Shown one piece after another: positions 60,848-64,000 of a DNA stretch of 64,000 bases. The stretch covers positions 3,094,383 to 3,158,382 of the forward strand of contig JYIP02000004.1 of the NCBI GenBank assembly GCA_001051155.2, given 5' to 3'. The notes beneath the pieces are model-generated. The model worked only from the letters and a program-made list of their open reading frames with translations. It searched no databases and was not told the origin of the DNA. Numbering within the stretch: position 1 is the stretch's first letter; each line of letters starts with the position of its first letter. The position numbers and the translations under genes are program-made. This DNA comes from Chrysoporthe austroafricana. Its lineage: Eukaryota > Ascomycota > Sordariomycetes > Diaporthales > Cryphonectriaceae.

Positions 60848-62034
60848 CTAGAAGGCGAAGACCTGGTCCTCGAGCTTGCTGACTGGGCGGGCCTTCTTGA
60901 AGCCGAGGGCCTCGGTGGTCTTCTTCAGGCCGCTGATCATGGGAGGGGGACCGCAGAGGAGGATCTTGACATCGTCGGCAGGCTTGGGCAGCCATTGCTG
61001 TATCTCGTGTCAGCTCTCGCCTATCTCACAAGCCTGCTCGGCGCGCGCACGCAGCAGATACATACCGAGATCATGTCGCCGGTGACGTAGCCGACACCGC
61101 CGGTCCACGCCTCCGGGGGCTTGTCCAGGACGTAGTGCACGCGGAAGCCCTTGTCCTCCTCGGCGAGGGCGTCGAGGTCCTCCTTGAGCAGGATGTCCTG
61201 CTTGGTGACGTTGGCGAAGATGAGGTCGACCTCGGTGCGGTCGCCGGCCTTGCGGCCGCGGATGATGGCCTTGACGACCTGCAGCATGGGGGTGATGCCG
61301 GTGCCGCCAGCGATCATGCCGAAGTGGCGCACCATGTTGGGCGTGTACGAGAAGGCGCCCTTGGGCCCGCGCACGCGGATCGGCTGCCCGACGGCCAGCG
61401 AGGCGAAGTGCTTGCTGATGTTGCCCGTCGGGTACGACTTGATCAGCAGGTCGAAGTGGCCCGCCTGCTCGTCGCCGCTGATGGGCGTGTATGACCGCAC
61501 GATCTCCTTGTCGGTGCCGTCGGGCTGGGGCAGCACGGCACCGATCGAGATGTGCTGGCCGATGGGCAGGCCGAGGATGTGGGTCGGGCTGGGGAGGGCG
61601 AAGCGGTAGCTGTGGCCGGGGGAAAGAGGGAGAGAGACAGCGTCAGCAGGGTGGACGAGGAGCGGCCGGGGCGGGCGCGAGGGCTTACATGGCGGTGTTG
61701 TGGGAGAGGATGGTCTTCTCCTTGAGCTCAAACTCCTGGAAGATGTCCGGCTTCAGGGCCTTCTTGGGCTCTGCGAGGAGTCAGCCGCGGTGCGCCGGTG
61801 CTGTCTGGAACCGCCCGGCCTTCTCTCGGCGTTGCTGGGGGAGCTGCCGCCGGGGCAGCAGGTGGACGACTTACGAGTCCTGATGAACTTCAGGGCGCCC
61901 AGCGCGAGGGCCAGGACGACGGCGTACGGCAGCCATTCCCGCTTGACGATGAACGTGCCGAAGACGAGCAGCCCGGCGGGGATGTAGATCCCATCGATGT
62001 ATTTCTTCGAGGTGAGAGGTTCCTTGGTCGCCAT
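60848..62034 (-). CDS. CBR1: NADH-cytochrome b5 reductase 1
   Basis: Flavoenzyme that passes electrons from NADH via FAD to cytochrome b5 for sterol and fatty-acid desaturation in ER/outer mitochondrial membranes. Exons 62034-61875, 61770-61689, 61609-61066 and 60997-60848 give 311 residues. An N-terminal hydrophobic segment ([10 protein letters not shown] and [15 protein letters not shown]) anchors the protein. The FAD-binding motif RSYTPIS begins at Arg119, the NADH site is GGTGITPML (182-190), and the C-terminal CGPPPM has Cys277. The protein ends KLEDQVFAF, the conserved final residues. The N-terminus lacks the mitochondrial presequence of MCR1, favouring the CBR1 paralogue. An in-frame extension upstream of 62034 is Arg/Ser/Pro-rich and looks like 5' UTR. 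Introns are 104, 79 and 68 bp. Confidence 0.94.
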
Positions 62035-62624
62035 GGTGCGGTTTCCGTAGGGTGTGCTCGTGGGTTTGGGAGAGGGATTGATGGAGGACGAGGCCCCTGA
62101 GCGCGGAGGCGAGGATTGGTCTTGACCCTGGGACCTCGAGGGAAGCTCTGCGCTCTTTCGTGGGGGCAGGGGGCAGGGGCGAGAGGGCGCTGGTCCTGGG
62201 GTGGATGTTGAGGAAGCTTGCCGCGAAAAGTCCAGCCAGGCCCGCCGACGGGATCGGAGCTTTTGGCGGGGAGCTCGAACCACTCGAGGGCCCCACGGCC
62301 GTCTCCGCCATGTGTCTCTTCTTTCGGCAAGGCGGTCTGGGGCCGACCCCGGCCCGGCGTTGCTACGCAGCAGACAGCGGCTGGGGCCACGCGTGTGGCA
62401 GTATGCTGTTAGCGCCAGCCGCCCTGGACGACGTGCGGATCGTCACTCGTTATCGCGCCCGCTCTCCATCTTGGGTCTGCGGTTGGATCGGTGAGGAATC
62501 CCGATCGTATCGTAGCATTCACCCACCAGCCCCTCTCAGTGCTCAGGTTCCCTCCGTTCGGGCCGACGCAAGGACGCTTAACCGATCCTCTGGCAGTTCA
62601 TCCTAAGCAGAGCGCCTTTGCACG
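62035..62624. promoter_or_regulatory. Divergent promoter region CBR1 / GIG1
   Basis: 590 bp between divergent start codons. Frames extend across it on the minus strand but have UTR-like composition. Confidence 0.5.
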
Positions 62625-63308
62625 ATGGGCGAGAATCCCGCAGAGGATGCCCCCTTTCCCCTGACGGAGGTGGACAGACGGGTCCTTTCACAGACGGACG
62701 AGGAGTTCAAGTATCATGACTGGGACGAGTTGAGGGCTATCATCGGTGGGTGGCATGTATCTCCCGTGGCCCGAGTCTTCCCCTCCCTGACAGTCCCGTT
62801 AGATGCAAACAACCTCTCGGTCCTGAAGCGCAAGCCATCAGACCTGCGCAGATACATGGAGTGGACGGCGGCAACCAAGGCTGAATATGGATCCATGACC
62901 AACTATCTCATGCAGAACCGCCTGCCCAAGGCCTGGGGCGGCCTTCCTTTCACCCCCGTCTCCGAGACCCCCTTCGCCAACCCGTCCGATTATCGGGTGC
63001 TCCAAAACGACTGGCCCTACGGCCTCACCCCCGACATCACGCACATTGTCGTCTGGAGCCGAACGCTCATCCCGACGGACCCCAGCACCGGTGACGTCAC
63101 CCCCGAGAGCAGGCAGCTCATCCGCGACTTCGTGAAGACGTACTTTGCTGACAGGCTGGGTCCGGGTGGCGACGAGCGGGTGATGTGGTTCAAGAACTGG
63201 GTGTCCCTCCAGTCGGTGCGCGCCCTGGAGCACATCCACGTCCTCGTGAGGGATGCCGACCCGTCGACATTGGCGGGGTGGACGGAGGAGCATGACTTCC
63301 ATAGATAG
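62625..63308 (+). CDS. GIG1-family (DUF3605) protein
   Basis: Member of the N-acetylglucosamine-induced protein 1 family (PF12239), found across fungi; Candida GIG1 responds to GlcNAc, molecular role unclear. Exons 62625-62745 and 62803-63308 give 208 residues. The 57 bp intron (GTGGGT, CCCTGAC branch, GTTAG) is a multiple of three without a stop, so the unspliced frame also stays open. Splicing restores ELRAIIDANNLSVLKR, the expected family junction. Recognisable motifs are KRKPSDLRRYMEWTAATKAE, YRVLQNDWPYG, HIVVWSRTLIP, and FKNWVSLQSVRALEHIHVLV near the end. It converges on SND2 with only 63 bp between stop codons. Confidence 0.9.
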   Translation: MGENPAEDAPFPLTEVDRRVLSQTDEEFKYHDWDELRAIIGGWHVSPVARVFPSLTVPLDANNLSVLKRKPSDLRRYMEWTAATKAEYGSMTNYLMQNRLPKAWGGLPFTPVSETPFANPSDYRVLQNDWPYGLTPDITHIVVWSRTLIPTDPSTGDVTPESRQLIRDFVKTYFADRLGPGGDERVMWFKNWVSLQSVRALEHIHVLVRDADPSTLAGWTEEHDFHR

Positions 63309-63371
63309 ATAGTTGCGGGCGAGACCACAGACGAGCCGCCGGTCGAATGCTACCCCATGAGGCCGAGACCA

Positions 63372-63860
63372 TCAGGCCGCAGCTCGTCGCTGCTTCCGGT
63401 TCCCAGCGGGCGCAGCCTCCTGGGCGCCCTGGGCGCCCTGCATGCCCGCCAGCTGCTTGGCCTGGCCGAGCAGCCCGTAGCCCTGGTAGGCCCCGTATGC
63501 CGGGACGACAGCCCACAGCAGCCAGAACCAATTCCCGAACAGCATGACCAGGACCTGGCAGGCCCAGGTGACCCACACGACATCCCACATGTACTCGGTC
63601 AGGCCCTTGGCGGAGAGGTCGTCGCCCGAGGACCTGAGGGCGCCGGTGGCAGAGTCGAACTTCGGCCGCCCGGCCTTCTCGAGGGCGAACTGGCAGATGA
63701 AGCTCGGCAGGGACAGGAGGAAGTAGGCCAGGAGCGAGCGGGACCGGAAGAGGAAGTGCCATGCCAGGAAGACGCCGTTGACCGCGGCCGCGCCGATGTG
63801 CAGGTTGTTCAGGGCCGCGGCGTTGGACTTGGCGCGGTCCTTCTTCGCCTTCTGAGCCAT
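63372..63860 (-). CDS. SND2: SRP-independent targeting protein Snd2 / Env10 (TMEM208 family)
   Basis: ER membrane component of the SND pathway that delivers proteins with central or C-terminal membrane segments to the Sec61 translocon. Single exon, 162 residues. A Lys/Asn-rich start (MAQKAKKDRAKSNAAALNNL) is followed by three to four hydrophobic helices (about 20-38, 42-60, 88-110 and 112-130), e.g. LLAYFLLSLPSFICQFAL and WDVVWVTWACQVLVML, and an Ala/Gly-rich cytosolic tail ending NRKQRRAAA, as in the TMEM208 family. Length is close to the family norm. The upstream promoter runs to the right edge of the window. Confidence 0.93.
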   Translation of the reverse strand: MAQKAKKDRAKSNAAALNNLHIGAAAVNGVFLAWHFLFRSRSLLAYFLLSLPSFICQFALEKAGRPKFDSATGALRSSGDDLSAKGLTEYMWDVVWVTWACQVLVMLFGNWFWLLWAVVPAYGAYQGYGLLGQAKQLAGMQGAQGAQEAAPAGNRKQRRAAA

Positions 63861-64000
63861 GACGTGCCGCGCGTGAGAGGGAGATGAGGGGTGAGAGCTA
63901 GTCAGACGTGTGTATGCGATGCGTGAGTGTGATCAGTCGCGCGGCTGGATTAGAGGGAAGGTCGGCTTCCTCAGGCTCCGTGTAGTGTATAGTTTGTGGC
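63861..64000. promoter_or_regulatory. SND2 promoter (truncated at window edge)
   Basis: 140 bp of upstream sequence for the minus-strand SND2 gene; no element called. Confidence 0.4.

Noticed and set aside
62035..62283. N-terminal extension of CBR1
   Set aside because: Ser/Arg/Pro-rich leader-like peptide; the family start [11 protein letters not shown] with the membrane anchor begins at 62034.

Overview
The window is nuclear DNA of a filamentous ascomycete (Pezizomycotina, most likely a Sordariomycete; genus not determined). The basis is GC-rich coding DNA, genes split by 50-300 bp GT..AG introns with CTNAC-type branch points, monocistronic genes on both strands, and clear fungal orthologues (PIK1, NUP82, CBC2, PAP1, TRS20, PBN1, CBR1, SND2, histone H4, a Zn2Cys6 factor, a TALE homeobox factor). 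I built the spliced models by hand from splice signals, reading-frame continuity and family motifs. No alignment or transcript data were available.

Layout. 1-24 kb is a dense housekeeping block: 3' part of PIK1 (+), a Gly/Pro-rich unknown (+), a Pro-rich unknown (-), NUP82 (-) divergent from CBC2 (+), MRPL31 (-) divergent from TRS20 (+), histone H4 (-), poly(A) polymerase PAP1 (-, five exons) and a septin-type GTPase with a C-terminal membrane anchor (-). 24-30 kb holds a seven-exon Zn2Cys6 regulator (-) divergent from a FAD-dependent oxidoreductase (+). 30-54 kb is gene-poor: the only supported gene is a TALE homeodomain factor (-, 36.5-38.0 kb). It is flanked by about 6.6 kb and 15.7 kb with no supportable gene, carrying simple repeats, a CCCATG minisatellite and many G/C homopolymers. 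53.7-64 kb is dense again: a composite caspase-like/homeodomain-like/rhodanese-like protein (-), PBN1 (+), CBR1 (-), a GIG1/DUF3605 gene (+) and SND2/ENV10 (-).

Several genes share broad themes: mRNA processing and export (CBC2, PAP1, NUP82), and ER membrane or lipid functions (PIK1 at the Golgi, PBN1 for GPI anchors, CBR1, SND2, TRS20 in TRAPP). There is no operon logic and the neighbourhoods look like ordinary fungal gene order. The most unusual items are the three-domain caspase-like protein, the membrane-anchored septin-like GTPase, a strong hairpin in the last CBC2 intron, and the long gene-free tract of ordinary base composition. I found no convincing tRNA, rRNA, CRISPR array or intact transposon.
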